Positions 1 through 12,252 of a stretch of 64,000 nucleotides of DNA are shown piece by piece. The notes under the pieces are model-generated. The model had not been told where the DNA came from and ran no database searches. It saw only the letters and a program-made list of their open reading frames with translations. A program made the translations under genes and the position numbers. Source of the stretch: Anastrepha obliqua (lineage: Eukaryota > Arthropoda > Insecta > Diptera > Tephritidae); NCBI RefSeq assembly GCF_027943255.1, contig NC_072896.1, positions 65,676,501 to 65,740,500 on the forward strand. Reading direction: 5' to 3'. Each line of letters starts with the position of its first letter. Position 1 is the first letter of the stretch.

Positions 1-550
1 ACATCATATCACAAGCCTATTATTTTTAATGATTTTTTGATCATGAATTCAATAAATTGTATATCATTGACCAGCCTTGTAAAAAGCTCAAACTACCAAA
101 TCCAGGCATTACTTTTCATTCCTTTTTACTCGATTAAAGACATACAAGCAAATTTGGGGCGAGAACTAAAGTCATAGCGGAATTAAAATTTCAGAATCTA
201 TGAAATTGTGTATAAGAATAAATTACACTCAGTTATAATTTACACTCTGCGGTGCCCTAGAAATGATGAATAGAAGAGCAGTAAGCAATAAAGCCATCGG
301 GAAATAAATACAACTCACATGGGTTTTATGTGATACTTTGATCTTAAAGAAGGAAAGTCATCTACGCAGCGCCGTACTGTATTGAGAAAGATTTGAAGAC
401 AGCACATTTATTTATGTACGAAAATATATCTGCAATTACTCGTGGCGCGGAAAAAATCATTCATAGCTGGGGTAATAATTTGACCAATCCCATTCTCTGG
501 GGTAAGAAAGTGGAGTACGGAACATCTCTGCATTCGTTGAAACAGCTATA
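1..550. other. no gene seen
   Basis: AT-rich sequence. I see no reading frame, repeat or RNA signal that I can support. It forms the left flank of the mariner insertion. Confidence 0.5.
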
Positions 551-552
551 TA

Positions 553-1834
553 ATGGACTATGAATAAGTTCGTGCGGTTTTTTTTCGAAATTTGAAACTT
601 TATTGACGTAAAATGGTTACAAATTTAATATTCAAAGTATCGTCCATCGCTTGCTACTACTTTTTCCCATCTTTCTGGCAATTCACGGATTCCCTTTGTG
701 AAAAATTCGGTCGGTTTTGCCGCAATCCACGAATCGATCCATTTTTTGACTTCATCGTAATTACGGAAGTGCTGGTCAGCCAGGCCATGTTGCATCGATC
801 GGAAGAGATAGTAATCGGATGGCGCAAGGTCTGGACTATACGGCGGGTGGGGTAGGACATCCCATTTGAGCGTTTCTAAGTATGTTTTGACCACTTGTGC
901 AACATGTGGCCGAGCATTGTCATGTTGCAAAATAACTTTGTCGTGTCTATCGGCGTATTGCGGCCGTTTTTCTCGCAGTGCTCGGCTCAAACGCATCAAT
1001 TGTCGTCGGTAGACATCTCCCGTAATCGTTTCATTCGGTTTCAGTAGCTCATAATACACAACACCCAGCTGGTCCCACCAGATACACAGCATAACCTTCA
1101 GGCCATGAATATTCTGCGCCGACGTCGATGTTGAAGCATGGCCAGGGTATCCATACGTTGCCCGACGTTTTGGATTGTCGTAATGGACCCACTTTTCATC
1201 GCCAGTCACAATTCGATGCAAAAAACCCTTTCTTTTGTGCCGTTGAAGCAGTTGTTCGCATGCCATAAAACGGCGTTCAACGTCTCTTGGCTTCAATTCA
1301 TACGGCACCCAATGGCCTACCTTTCGGATCATTCCCATGGCTTTTAAACGTTTGGAAATGGTTGATTGATCAACTCCCAAAGTTTTTGCAACCTCTTCTT
1401 GCGTTTGAGCCGGATCTTGATCGAGCAATTCCTCCAATTCGGTATCCATGAACTTTGGCGGCGCACCCTCGCGTTCTTCGTCTTCCAAGCCAAAATCACC
1501 ACTTTTAAAGCGTGCAAACCACTTCTGGCACGTTCGCTCAGCTAGAGCATGCTCACCATAAACTTCCACCAAGATACGATGACTTTCGGCTGCTTTTTTC
1601 TTCATATTAAAATAATGAAGAAGAATTCCCCGCAAAAACACATTATTTGGCACGAAATTCGACATTTTCAAGTGTGGTAAAAATATTGTTGTTTACGCTT
1701 CAAATAAAAAACTTATACTGACGTTTGTGCCTTACGACAGTAGCTCTCCAATGAATGTTTGGAAATGTGGATCGATGGAATAATAATCAAGTTACGCCAT
1801 CTGTTGTAAAACCGCACGAATTTATTCATAGTCC
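553..1834 (-). mobile_element. complete mariner element, mauritiana-type
   Basis: The element is about 1,280 bp, close to the usual 1.3 kb for mariners. The inverted ends share the core GGACTATGAATAARTTCG (left from 555, right ending at 1834) followed by TGCGGTTTT. TA dinucleotides lie outside both ends (551-552 and 1835-1836), as expected for mariner target duplication. The outermost two bases differ: the left end reads AT before GGACT and the right end does not. One intact transposase gene runs right to left and fills most of the element. Nothing inside looks decayed, so it probably arrived recently. A shortened relative lies at 34620-35078. Confidence 0.93.
625..1665 (-). CDS. mariner transposase, intact
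   Basis: This 346-residue cut-and-paste transposase would act in the nucleus, binding the element's inverted ends and moving it into TA sites. I place the start at the ATG at 1665-1663 (protein begins MSNFVPNN), matching the usual MSxFVPN start of this group; a longer frame upstream begins only with TTG. The N-terminal half (about 1-120) is the paired helix-turn-helix DNA-binding region, followed by the linker motif WVPYEL at 119-124. The catalytic acids are D156 (TGDEKW), D249 (HDN) and D284 (PSDYY). There are 34 residues between the last two, which is the mariner D,D34D signature. Length and acid positions match the Mos1 transposase as I know it. No frameshift or stop is present. Whether it is active cannot be told from sequence alone. 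Confidence 0.95.
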   Translation of the reverse strand: MSNFVPNNVFLRGILLHYFNMKKKAAESHRILVEVYGEHALAERTCQKWFARFKSGDFGLEDEEREGAPPKFMDTELEELLDQDPAQTQEEVAKTLGVDQSTISKRLKAMGMIRKVGHWVPYELKPRDVERRFMACEQLLQRHKRKGFLHRIVTGDEKWVHYDNPKRRATYGYPGHASTSTSAQNIHGLKVMLCIWWDQLGVVYYELLKPNETITGDVYRRQLMRLSRALREKRPQYADRHDKVILQHDNARPHVAQVVKTYLETLKWDVLPHPPYSPDLAPSDYYLFRSMQHGLADQHFRNYDEVKKWIDSWIAAKPTEFFTKGIRELPERWEKVVASDGRYFEY

Positions 1835-1836
1835 TA

Positions 1837-2220
1837 AACATTATAAAAGAAATAATTCAGCTTAAAATGTATGTATGGAACAAATATGATCCAAAGGGTG
1901 AATTTTATAACTTTTTGTTTAGGAACAATATACGGTTAAATTAGTCATTGTATATATACCTTTATTGCTGCTCGCTCATCTTCAACATGTATAAGTAAGT
2001 AAATCTTTGTTTGTTCGACTGTATGTGTAAAATCGTCGCTTACCTGAAAAATAAAAAATAATAATAGTAATAATAAGTAATAAAATAAGTTACAAAAATA
2101 ACAAATGCAACATCTTCAAAAACTATAAAAAATAAATTGAATTTTTTAGCAGGTTATAGGAATTCTAATGAAGGACCGTGGGACAGGGATTTAAAGTTTA
2201 TAGGATTTTTTTAATTTTTG
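1837..2220. other. no gene seen
   Basis: AT-rich sequence with A-rich simple stretches (for example 2050-2105). No coding or repeat signal recognised. Confidence 0.5.
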
Positions 2221-2460
2221 GAAAACTGAAAATTAGATTTCGCGCCAATAATTTTAGATTGGCGCGATAACCACCTACGCGATTTTGGCCGAGTTTAACC
2301 AAGCGCTCCAGTTGTTTCTACGCTTCGCTCAAGAATCTTTGGGTAACTCCCGAACGTCCATTTGAGAGCGAGCTAACGTGAGAAAACGAAGCAACTCATG
2401 ATATCTGGTTGTGGGCTGGGTTTGGGACCCGCCGACAACAAAGTTAGATAAGTAGCTAGC
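2221..2460. repeat. possible LINE-derived fragment
   Basis: A patch of clearly higher GC than its surroundings contains TTGGCGCGATAACC and, further on, GGGTTTGGGACCCGCC. I recall similar phrases from dispersed retrotransposon-like repeats of tephritid genomes, possibly RTE-type. No open frame survives. The assignment rests on memory of repeat phrases, so it is weak. Confidence 0.3.
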
Positions 2461-2900
2461 TAAAAAATTCTAATCATTAAAAAAAAAAATATCCAAAATT
2501 GTTAAAAATGTTGTTGTGGTATCGTTTTTCCGTCGGATGCAATTTAATAAAGTCTAAATGTGTGTACTCACACGTTTAACTCACTAGAATAAATGTTCCT
2601 GGTGGACAAAAGATGGTTAACACGTCAAACTGTTGTTGAATAGAACATTACTAAAATGCACAAAAGGCTGAAACCAACATCTGAGTATTTTGTTTGAAAA
2701 AAAAAAAAACGAATAGTAGTGGTTCTAGGCTTCATTTGTTGCAAGACGTCTGAATACTCGGATCTGCATGCCTATAAACTGGTGCCTCCGGCTGTTGTTC
2801 ATTATCACTTATAATTTGGAGGTATTAAAACATCTCCCTATAAATATTTATAATTGAGCGCGTTCTGAAAATATTTCTTATACAGGCACAAGGCTCCCTT
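2461..2900. other. no gene seen
   Basis: AT-rich, with an A-run near 2698-2710. No feature recognised. Confidence 0.45.
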
Positions 2901-3510
2901 CGATTTGAGGCTCCTATTCCATCCTATAATTCTTGGTTAAAGTTGATTGGCTTTAAATCTTTAGAAAAGAGAAGGGCAGTCCTTTCACTTTCGTTTAGTT
3001 AGTGCTGTTAATCACTTGAAATTGACACTATATATAATAATAAACGTTCATATAAATGTGCGAAACAAATTTATTTTTATTAATATTGTAACAAATTATT
3101 TGAGCAACAGAAGCGTAAGTTTATATTTCAATCCTCATCTTAAAACTAAGAAAATCAAATTCTCTACCAGAGTTGTGCTGACTGAAAATAAATTGTCGTT
3201 CAATGGCATTGTCGACTGCCTAGTTCTACTTGAGCAGATGAGCTTTAATGTTCCACAAAGGAGTCTTCGCAATTTTTATCCTTTCTATGGGGAAAATTTT
3301 AAGACTAAATTTTGCGAGTAATGCACCTATTGTTCAGCCACTTCGATGCTATAATTGATTATTTGATTCGATTGATTTCGCTTTATCTACGTAGATCAAA
3401 CTGTGTAAAAATTTTAAATTTATTTGCTGATAATATTTTAGTTGCCAAATTTGTCTGTAAGGTAATTTGTACTGTAAATTATTAAAATAAACTGAAATAA
3501 AAAATAAAAT
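2901..3510 (+). pseudogene. non-LTR retrotransposon, C-terminal remnant and 3' end
   Basis: Two pieces resemble the end of a LINE reverse-transcriptase protein. The first (2901-2997) reads PSYNSWLKLIGFKSLEKRRA, which fits the pattern PSYxxR..LIGL.SLE.RR seen at the C terminus of many dipteran LINE proteins. The second (about 3160-3320) carries IVDCLVLLEQMSFNVPQRSL, the element that normally follows. Between them are 150-odd bases of unrelated AT-rich sequence. Beyond the stop at 3319-3321 the same register continues with further stops (NAPIVQPLRCYN, then LFDSIDFALS). The A-rich stretch 3480-3515 may be the 3' tail. The piece is dead. Assignment to the LINE class is fairly sure; the clade is not. 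Confidence 0.6.
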
Positions 3511-5575
3511 AATAAGATAGGAAACGTTTTTGTTAATAAAATCTGGTTTGAAACCTTATAAACGTTTTATAAAACCAACTGAAAGTTAACGAAAGGAAAT
3601 ACATTTTTTTTTACTTCTTCGAATAGCTTTATTTTATTTTAATGTTAACTGAAAATTTTATAGGAATGATTTTCATGTATTCTAATATAAATAAAAATGC
3701 TTTCTGATTTCTTTCGTACTAGCCTTTTAGTTACCACCTTCCTTCCCATATCTAGACTTTTCATATTTTTTGTCTGTCAAGTCTTAGAAGAAAAAAATAA
3801 AACACACAGAGATTTAATATCCTGGGAAGAAATTAAGCACGTGGATTTATTACAATTGAGCTCTAATACCGCACACAATTTTCTCATGTGTGACGAAAAA
3901 GTTGAATTTTATGCTACTCTGTTATAAACCTTAACCGAAAGTAACTCCCCATCAGTGAATTACTGTAAGCCCAATTTTTTTTTTTTAATTTTATTACAGA
4001 CTGCCAGAAATTTCAAACAAAGCTTTTTCGAAAACATTCTTTTAAGAACCTCTGCGGATTTTGATGAGCTTATGTAGAATAGTTTCCATAATTAAGTGTG
4101 AATAGTTCAATTCATTGTACGCCACTTCAAAGCAACCAACCGCTTACTTGAGAACACCTACCATCACTGCGTCTGCCAACAGGCGAAACGAAAGCAACCA
4201 CAGTCATTGCCACACCATAGAGTTGCGTATACGTATCTCAATTCCTACATACGAACATATGTAATTTCGCTATCGCAACACTTCCGCTGTTTGCGCAGCC
4301 GCCTACACACATTATTGCATATCATAAATGTCAATATTAAGAAAATTTATGAAAGCGTGTGTCTGCGCATATTTATTTTGCTTTAAGGCAAGCAATGAAA
4401 GGTAAGCGACAAACTCCAAAAAGAATTTAAAAAATAGTTGAACAAAAAAAAAACAATTGAAGGACAACTTGGCTGGTGGTGAAGTGATTGAGTTGGCGAA
4501 GTAAACCGTGGTTGAAAGGCGGCGTAAAAAATCCTAGTCACAGCAATAGGGTACGGTGTGGCATGGGTGTGCCAGATATACCTGCTACCAGGAAAAAGTT
4601 AAAGATCTGATTCGTAACTTTTGCTAATTTTTAACTTAACTGTACAAGTAAGTAGTTACACTTTTGGGGTGGGCTTACGTGTGATTTTTACATTATCTAT
4701 TTTGTAACACTTTCTGTTTCGGCTCACTGAATTTTACTAATCTTAGGTCCCTTTTGGTCTACTCGACCTCGATATTGTGTAGTGCTGGTGTTTTAATAGT
4801 TTTCTCTTCCTCACTCCTTCTCTATCTATGTTGGTTACTGTTGGTCTCCAAAAATAATAGAATACAAGACTGCGCTCATTAGAGCGGTGTAACGTTACAC
4901 TCAAGGTGGATGTGGGAGTGGATTTTGAAAATGCGAACAACAAAACGAGAAGAAGAACAGATTACAAAAACAACATATGAATAAATTGCGCATGTGTCAC
5001 GACACACATGGCACACACAGGAATTCTGACAAGTTCACTGAGAGTGGAATAGCGGTACGAAATGGGCTCAACCTCTGAATACTGTGCATCATGGATTGTT
5101 TTTTTATCATATGATTGCAAAGTTTTGAATTTGTAGTAAGAAACAAAAATTATTTTTTGTGAAATTTGTATTGAGAAAGAAATAATTTTTCGTTAGATTT
5201 GTATTAAGAAAATAATTATTTTTCGTTGAACTTACTACGAATTTGTAATAATTAGCTTAGCTTTAGCGCTATTGAAAACTTATATTTTTAGTAGGCTTTC
5301 CTTCACAACTTTAACATACAAAGTAAGTTATGATTTCATTCATAGATAATTTTTATAAATATCCAATTTACACAATTTAGGTGTGCAACTCAACTGGCAG
5401 TTTTCACATGTCCATGGCCACATATGGGGATACTTAGTTTTTTAAATTTATATAATTATTATTACGGTAGTAATAAAAATCACATTTATTTCATCATTAT
5501 TTACTCACTCTAGAATCTATCAACAGGGGAAGTGAAAAAATGTTGAACTATAAATTAACAAAAAAAAAATATTTC
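3511..5575. other. no gene seen
   Basis: AT-rich intergenic or intronic sequence. Short open frames here (3697-3927, 4743-4943) show no recognisable family, no favourable start context and no codon bias, and I treat them as chance. Confidence 0.45.
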
Positions 5576-5591
5576 AATAACTATTTTAAAC

Positions 5592-6004
5592 TAGCTTTAA
5601 CTCGCGTCCCCGCTCGCGTATGAGTAGTTTTGGGGGATTTAGGATTTGCATATAAAAGAATTACAAAGAATAATTTCATAGAAAATAATTTTTTATTAAT
5701 AACCATAATATTACAATAACCGGCATCCGTTGCTATGCCTCGTTGAATAAAATCAAAACAACCAATCAGAAAAATATCAAGCAAAATTACTTTTATTAAT
5801 TTTCTATCTCAAACCTTTTTTGAACTTTGCATTTGGGTAATAGTTGAACACCTTATGCAGATTATGAAGTCTAGAGTGTGCTATAAATAGTGGGAAATAG
5901 GAAAAACTAATGTTTAATTCGCGGCCCCGCTCGCGTAGGAGTAGTTTTGAGGGATTTAGGCTATAATAGGATATAAAGAGTGGGAAATAGGAAAAACTAA
6001 GATT
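5592..6004. repeat. duplicated CG-rich repeat with a nested direct repeat
   Basis: The phrase CCCCGCTCGCGTA followed by GGAGTAGTTTTGRGGGATTTAGG-like sequence occurs twice, at about 5608-5645 and 5923-5960. The second copy is itself bracketed by a direct repeat, AGTGGGAAATAGGAAAAACT, at about 5889-5908 and 5978-5997. This is likely a fragment of a dispersed insect repeat with a local tandem duplication. An open frame overlapping it (5581-5784, minus) is probably chance. The family is not identified. Confidence 0.5.
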
Positions 6005-7840
6005 TTTTAGATTAAATTAAAGCAAATATTAGATTATTACTGACGAATGAGAGGGGTGGCACGGCCTGGGGACTGTGGGAAGGGAGTTCCATCATAAAAA
6101 CATGCCTATAACCTTCATTGGGTGAAAATATGAATGCATAAAAATTTTTACGTCATTTGGTGTTGTCGTTTCGTAGTGATGCGCGGACAACGTACAGACA
6201 TTCACCTTTATAGTATAAATGAGACTAGTCGGTAATTACTTTATGCTATAGATGTTAAATAAAGCGATGGTGATTGGCGTGTTAATACTCACAGTTTATT
6301 TCCTTATTTAATAAGTTAATTATTTCCTGATTACTTCAACGATTATTAACAGAAAAACTTCAACACGTATATTTTTCCTACTTGGTTGGCATGCTCAAGT
6401 ATATTTTAGTTTTTTGTGTTTAAGTTTGATTGACAGTGTTTCACATAAATATTGATTTTTATAATGAATTTTTCGGGCAACCGCATATGAAAATTAAAAA
6501 CCGTGTAGAAAACTACATTCGAATATGCGAAGTGTTCTTAGCCCTTTGCAACAAAAGACTGCAGCAACGAACTTCTGAACCACAGCGTGCACATAATGAC
6601 CAGCACATGCCTAGATGTCGCATGTAGTGGTTGTTGTTGTTTTTATTGCCACATCGAATTGCATGCGAACGTGCAAACTTTAGAGTTAGAAATTGCAGGA
6701 ATTTGCCCCCGACCAGCAAGTTCAAAGTCTACCCAAGTGAACTAAAGAGGCAAGCGTAAGGAACTATGAGAAAAGTCAGAGCAATTCACCTGCTGCAAAG
6801 GTAAATGAAAACACAGCTGCCTCACAGCCGCCTACAATGCAAGCAAACGCGAATATGCAATACTCAGCAACAGTAACAGAAAAAACAAAGAAATATATAC
6901 GAATATGTATCTCTATAGTTGAAGAAACACGACGATGCATCGATTGCATATTACAGTGTCAACCAACGCGCCCCAACAGCTGGGAGAGCAATGAGCCGCA
7001 TCACCGCCAAGCTGCCACCACCTCCTCCAACGCTGCCGCTACTGTTTTACCTTTACATTTACCTTTACTTTACTTTGCCCGCATCATCGCCTTGCGACGA
7101 GAATGTTATGCGATTGTTGCAATTATAGCGACTTTGCCAAATAAGTAGGCAAGAAATCGGGCAACAAGCAAGAAAATACCCAACAATTTCAATTCACCTG
7201 ACCTGCAATATGGCAACGTAGGCAACGAGGCGTGTGTGCCTATTTATGTCAGGTGGAAACGTGCTTGTTGCTACAACTAACTAACAACACTGCAGTTGTT
7301 GCTTTTTTTATTGAATTTATTGCCCTGCTGTTGTTGTTATTAAAATGTAATGATTTTTTGCTTTTGTTATTGCTACTACTGCATATTTTCTATTTGTATG
7401 CAGCAAGTGCGCAGTACAATAACAATTCCAATTGCATTTGGTCTGCTTTGCTAGGGCAAGTGGGCCGCAAGTCGCCTGAAGCAGGCAGGTGATTAGATGC
7501 GAAAACAAGAAACTCTACGAAACGAAAGCCTGCAGTGGCAAACCTGGTTGTGAATTGTGTGGGAAGTTAAGCAGTGCAGCAAACACACGTATTTTGAATG
7601 TGCATATATGTGTGTTGTGAGCAGATGCATGCAAGCACATTGTTGAAGAATTTATTTGGAAGTGATTAAGCAGACACAAGCTGGTAAATAATTTTAGAAT
7701 TAGTTAGAGAACGGCCAAACATCATTTTTTAAGGACGAGTCGGATCGGCTTTCTATCAAGGTTCCGGAATAAAGTGAACCGAATATTTTTTAAGGTACAA
7801 AAGGAAGACAACTACTTTGAAAAGATACGAGCGCTTTAGC
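6005..7840. other. no gene seen; TTG/CAG-type low-complexity DNA
   Basis: Contains TTGTTG- and CAACAA-rich stretches (about 6625-6650, 6950-7060, 7260-7400) that open short frames rich in Leu, Ala or Gln. This composition is common in fly introns and enhancers. No start, splice or family signal makes any frame convincing. Confidence 0.45.
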
Positions 7841-7842
7841 GC

Positions 7843-8014
7843 GATGGCAAACCTCCGAGTGTATTTCTGCCATGGAAAAGCTCCTCACAAAAAATATCTG
7901 CCGTTCGGAATCGGCTTGAAACTGTAGGTCCTTCCATTTGTGGAACAACATCAAGACGCACACCACAAATAGGAGGAGGAGCTCGCCCAAACACCCAAGA
8001 AGGGTGTGCGCGCC
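7843..8014 (+). mobile_element. SINE fragment, body only
   Basis: Shares the body of the tRNA-headed SINE seen at 16.0 and 36.4 kb: GGCAAACCTCCGAGTGTATT, then TCCATTTGTGGAACAACATC, then GGAGGAGGAGCTCG, ending in a GCGCGCCA phrase. The tRNA-like head with its internal promoter is missing, as in a typical 5'-truncated retroposed copy. The minus-strand frames that overlap it (7790-8063) come from SINE sequence and are not genes. Confidence 0.8.
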
Positions 8015-9211
8015 ACCCATGGATGGATGGTAGTGCATAGCGAAATACGAGCGGGAATGACAATTTAGCTAGGAAATTTGCCTTTTCTTTTTTTTAATCT
8101 ACTATTTCACACTACTCCTCAGACATAGAAGTCAGATGGTTATCTCGGTTCAAAACTTTATGAGGACTATTTGAATTCAGGAAAGAATTACAAAAGCTTT
8201 TGCTGATACTTCTTTCAATCTCAAAAAATATTTTACAACAAAAAAAATTATTTGAGACATCCCAATACACATAAAACTTTTTTTTTTATTAGTGAAACAG
8301 TAAAATCTAAAAATTTTAAACTTCTATGACCACTATTCGAAAATATAACTCCGGCTTATTTCATTCGATCAGATCAAAATTATGATAGTTCAATCAATTA
8401 AAAGTGGAGAAGTATTATTCTGTTCAATGCAGTAAGGTGTCAAGACTCTCAGATGCTATTAATTCCATTTCGGAATCCCTTGAGATTTTATGCAGATTTG
8501 CGTCTGCGAATAAAAAGTGCTGCTTACTAAAATATGTAAAAGAGTACTTTTTCAAAACAGAGACCTGCTATTACTAAGTGACCAAGAAGCGCTCATTTTG
8601 GCTTGACAATATTCGGTGAAATAAGATTTATACTACCAATCAAGTTCTAAATTAAGTTATTAATGTTTACACACACATTTAATTTATCTAACACAATTAC
8701 CACTTTAACGCCAAAAAAGCTTTAATTTTATTTGTGAAAACTTATGCTTGTAAATTTATAAAAATTGAGAGAACTTCAGCCCTAAGCAATCTTTGCTCAT
8801 TCATATCAGAAATATTGCATTATTCCAGCACGGAGACTTGGTTATTTTGCGACTCTTTGTACTGCATTTTTTTATTTATTTTCGACGGACAATACTAGAC
8901 AAAGAAATGTACTCCTTAAGTCCACGTGTGACAAATGTGGTGGGAGGAAGCGCAAAGGCCAAATTGGGGTTTTTTTTTGCGAAATAAACAAAGGAGGTAT
9001 AGTTCGGGTTAAGGTCCAACACTGACGAGGTAAAGTTTTTCAATGCATCCTTCTCGTAAAAAGGTGTTAACTCTGTTGTTTTTGTTAACTCGACGGTCAT
9101 GAGTGGATGTAAGGAATTACTCTAATAATATTAGTGAAAGATAAGGAAAATTTTTAATTGTTTGCAAATTAAATGAAAAGTGAAGTATAGAAATTCAGTG
9201 AGCGCTGAGCG
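8015..9211. other. no gene seen
   Basis: AT-rich. Short frames near 8793-9100 have no recognisable content. Confidence 0.45.
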
Positions 9212-9730
9212 ATTGCGCAAACGTGGAAAGTCGAACGGGTAGATCGGGGGAACTCTAGAGAACTGCTAAGGTTAACAAAGCCACATGTATCGAATTTGGT
9301 AGGTATCCTCACCGGACACTATCCGTTAGGTGCCCATGCGGTGAGGATTGTCATTGCGTTAAGCCTTTTCTGCAGAAACCGTCTAGAGGATGAGGTAGAA
9401 TCATCTCAAAACCTTCTTCTCAGCTGCCCTGCTCTCGACGGGCCAAGGTTTAAACAACTGTGATCTCACTTTTTCACTACACCAGCGGATATTGCAGGCT
9501 CAAATATCACAAATCTGGTGAAATTCATCAGCAGCTTAAAGCGGCTAATACAAACGTAAGTCACCATTCGTTGGTCGTCATCCTCAAATCCTCTAATTTA
9601 AGCCCTGGATTCTGTCTGGTTCCTTCACCTTTTCTGTCCCCCTTTTCTTTCTTGTATGGTATCACAACGGACAAAATTTGCATTTTTTGTCCAAGTGGGC
9701 CCTTCGCAAGGGCAGCCTAACCTAACCTAA
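9212..9730 (+). pseudogene. non-LTR retrotransposon ORF2 C terminus and 3' UTR
   Basis: One reading register stays open from 9212 to the TAA at 9557-9559 except for a TGA at 9461-9463, probably a decayed Gly codon. It carries LVGILTGHYPLGAHAVRI, then a cysteine (FCRN) and LLLSCPAL. This fits the end of the RNase H-like region and the C-terminal zinc-binding segment of LOA/I/R1-type LINEs. It closes with FISSLKRL, an ending I associate with LOA-like insect elements. A GC-richer 3' region follows and stops in CCTAACCTAACCTAA at 9718-9730, a terminal repeat typical of several insect LINEs. A reverse-transcriptase piece of possibly the same class lies at 27.3-28.5 kb. Confidence 0.7.
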
Positions 9731-11560
9731 AGTACAGAAAGATGTTGAAAATAAATAAATTGCGGGAAAATTTAAAGTTTTTTTTTTTACAAAAATATAC
9801 AATTGATTATAAAGTTAAGTAAAACCTTACATTACGTTATTTTGAGCAATCCATTATTTCAAATAAATGTACATTTGGTATTTACGTAATTACTTCGGTT
9901 CAATAGAAACAATTTTGTTGAAATGTTGAAGTTCATTATTGGAAAATTACATTCCCTCGGCTACCAGGAACACGATTCATCGTGCCAGAGGGTCAGCGTA
10001 TTTACATATTGACAACTTTTTGGCACTCCCAAATATATAATACTTTAAGTCATAAAATACCATCGTTTTGTAACATATTAAGTATTTAACCAATATTTTT
10101 GCTCAAAGAATGTTGGTAAAAACCGAATTGTGTAATAGAAAAGCCAAACAAAACTTACAAAATAAAAATACGAAATTCGCAGTAATGGGGGAATGCAAGT
10201 CACATACTTTGCTGGTGGCACAAATAATGTTGGTTGGCAGCAATATTTGGGCACAACTGCCAATATAAATGTAGTATGCAGACATAAATGCGAAAACGTA
10301 TAAATACACATACACATATACACACACGTACACATACACACACACGTATACAAATCTTTTGAACAAATCAGCAATTTTTTCAAAGCGCATTCATCAATTA
10401 CAAACACCCGACAGCATGACATGAATAGCAAGAGCAATTATATAAATATGTGGCCAAAAGTCGAAGACGAAAAAGGAAAAAATAATCATCACATAACCAA
10501 AAAAAAGGAAAATAGAGAAAAACAAAATCAATTTAAATTTCATCGATGCACGAAAATGACAGTCATTGACAATGAGGGTAGACCGCAGCGGTCGAGGCAA
10601 TGTCAAAGTAATAAATACAAAAATGTATATATGGAATCTACGTACAATATGCAGTACTGAATGTATGGTGCATACTCGTGAATGACCATGCCAACGTCAG
10701 TGTGGCAGAAGAAGCTGCCATAGCAGCCGTGGTTTTTTGAGTTCACAGAAATGGGGAAAGCGGCAGCAGCAGTGATGAAAGAAAATAAATTTATGCTGAG
10801 CACATACAATGCACAAACGCGCGCACACACATACATATATAGCTGAATGCTGTTTGCTGCACAACAGCCATTGGCATTTGTAACTCCAATACCGTCAACA
10901 GCACCAGCAGCAGCGAAACGCGCAATAGACGCTAACGACGCCGAAAGTAGACAATTGCATAAAAAGACCGAATCGCTCAGTCAGTCGGGCAGGCAGAAGT
11001 GCAATACGAGCACAAGTCGTACTTATAAAGCGCTGGCATTGCGTATAGGTGTATGTGTGTGTGTGTGTTTTGTACTATAGGCTCCTTAGTTTTCTGGCAA
11101 GGCGTAGACGGTAATTTACAGCAATGCCAAACATGTTGCTGAATCGGCAGCGGGGTGAAGGAACTTTGTTGGTGGCGTACACAAAGCACGCACACAGACA
11201 CACTACGGCATAAAGTTGTCTTGCTATGCCATGCCCATTTCCACATTCTTAGATGCGTGTTGTGCGTTCATATTGTTGCAGCGCTTTACTTCCGCCGGAT
11301 AAGTAGTTAAGTTGCCATAATAAAGCCAAATATGTGGTGTTCATTAGTTGTGGTCAGCAGCGAGTCGAAGTTGTTGGCAATGCGCTCGACCAATTGTGTA
11401 GTAAATAATAGACATAATTGTGCAGATAACTGTATTATAGAGTGAGGTATGCGACTAGCACGTACTACTCGTTTTGTTCTTGTATGTCTTTGCGCTTGCG
11501 TTCTTTGGGCTTATATTTCCTGTTTCTTGGGGTGCAAACAAACTTAATTTTGCGAGCTCG
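9731..11560. other. no gene seen; CA microsatellites
   Basis: Holds a CA-rich tract at about 10300-10352, a smaller one at 10818-10836 and a GT run at 11050-11068. CAG-rich patches occur near 10755-10775 and 10895-10915. Short frames across these tracts encode Cys/Val/Tyr repeats and are artefacts of the dinucleotide repeats. Confidence 0.5.
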
Positions 11561-12252
11561 TTAAGGGGGGAGCCTGGTTTATAAGGTCAAAAAAATCAAT
11601 TTTTTTTTTCGTTTTAAGCAATTCCTAATATATTTCAGAATATTCACACAAAGCTACAGAGTCTAATTCTCAATATTTCCGTAGATACATAGCCAAAGGT
11701 AGGCGAGCGTTAGGTAGTTACGCTGTGACCGGACAGCTATAATACAAACTTTATCTTCTTTTCTCGACTTTTCATTTTTATGATTTCTTTGAATTGGCGT
11801 ACATGAATGAAAAAAACTAATGAACCTTTTGAAATGAATCATAGCTTGTTCCCTTCAGTATTAAATTCTCTTCTATTTGAACTAACAAAATAGATAAAAC
11901 AAAATTTTTCAAGATTTTTATACCAAGTTGAAGTGAATTTTTTTTATAGAAAGGCCTTTCTTTCTTTAAAACCTCCAAAAGGTTGAAATTTTGGAATTTC
12001 TCTCAGTTTGCTTAGTTCATCTAGAATAAAAAAGCATGATAATTAGAAATCCATTTGAATTTTTTGCTTTAGATAATAATTACGAGCTGTATCTTGTACG
12101 CCAGTTGGAAACTCCATCGTTGCAGCGCTCTACTAATTTTTATGTTAAACATTTTTTTCAACTTATTTTAACCAGTACAAAAATTTGTATACTTTTTAAA
12201 TGTTCATTAAAAAGAAAAAACTTTGCAGTGCTAAATTAATTTATTGCCTTTA
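11561..12252 (+). mobile_element. TTAA-bounded element, copy 1 (right end lost)
   Basis: Begins with TTAAGGGGGGAGCCTGGTTT and matches the two complete copies at 23.4 and 39.0 kb almost base for base for about 690 bp. The match stops near 12252, so the right inverted end is missing. The short open frame 12036-12239 lies in the conserved interior but shows no known family. Confidence 0.85.

Noticed and set aside
613..855. 80-codon plus-strand frame
   Set aside because: It is the antisense shadow of the mariner transposase.
10078..10437. Overlapping Cys/Val/Tyr-rich minus-strand frames
   Set aside because: They are CA microsatellite read in several registers; all registers open together.
12036..12239. 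67-codon frame in the TTAA element
   Set aside because: Copy 2 and copy 3 carry small indels in the same interval that change the frame, so there is no sign of coding constraint.
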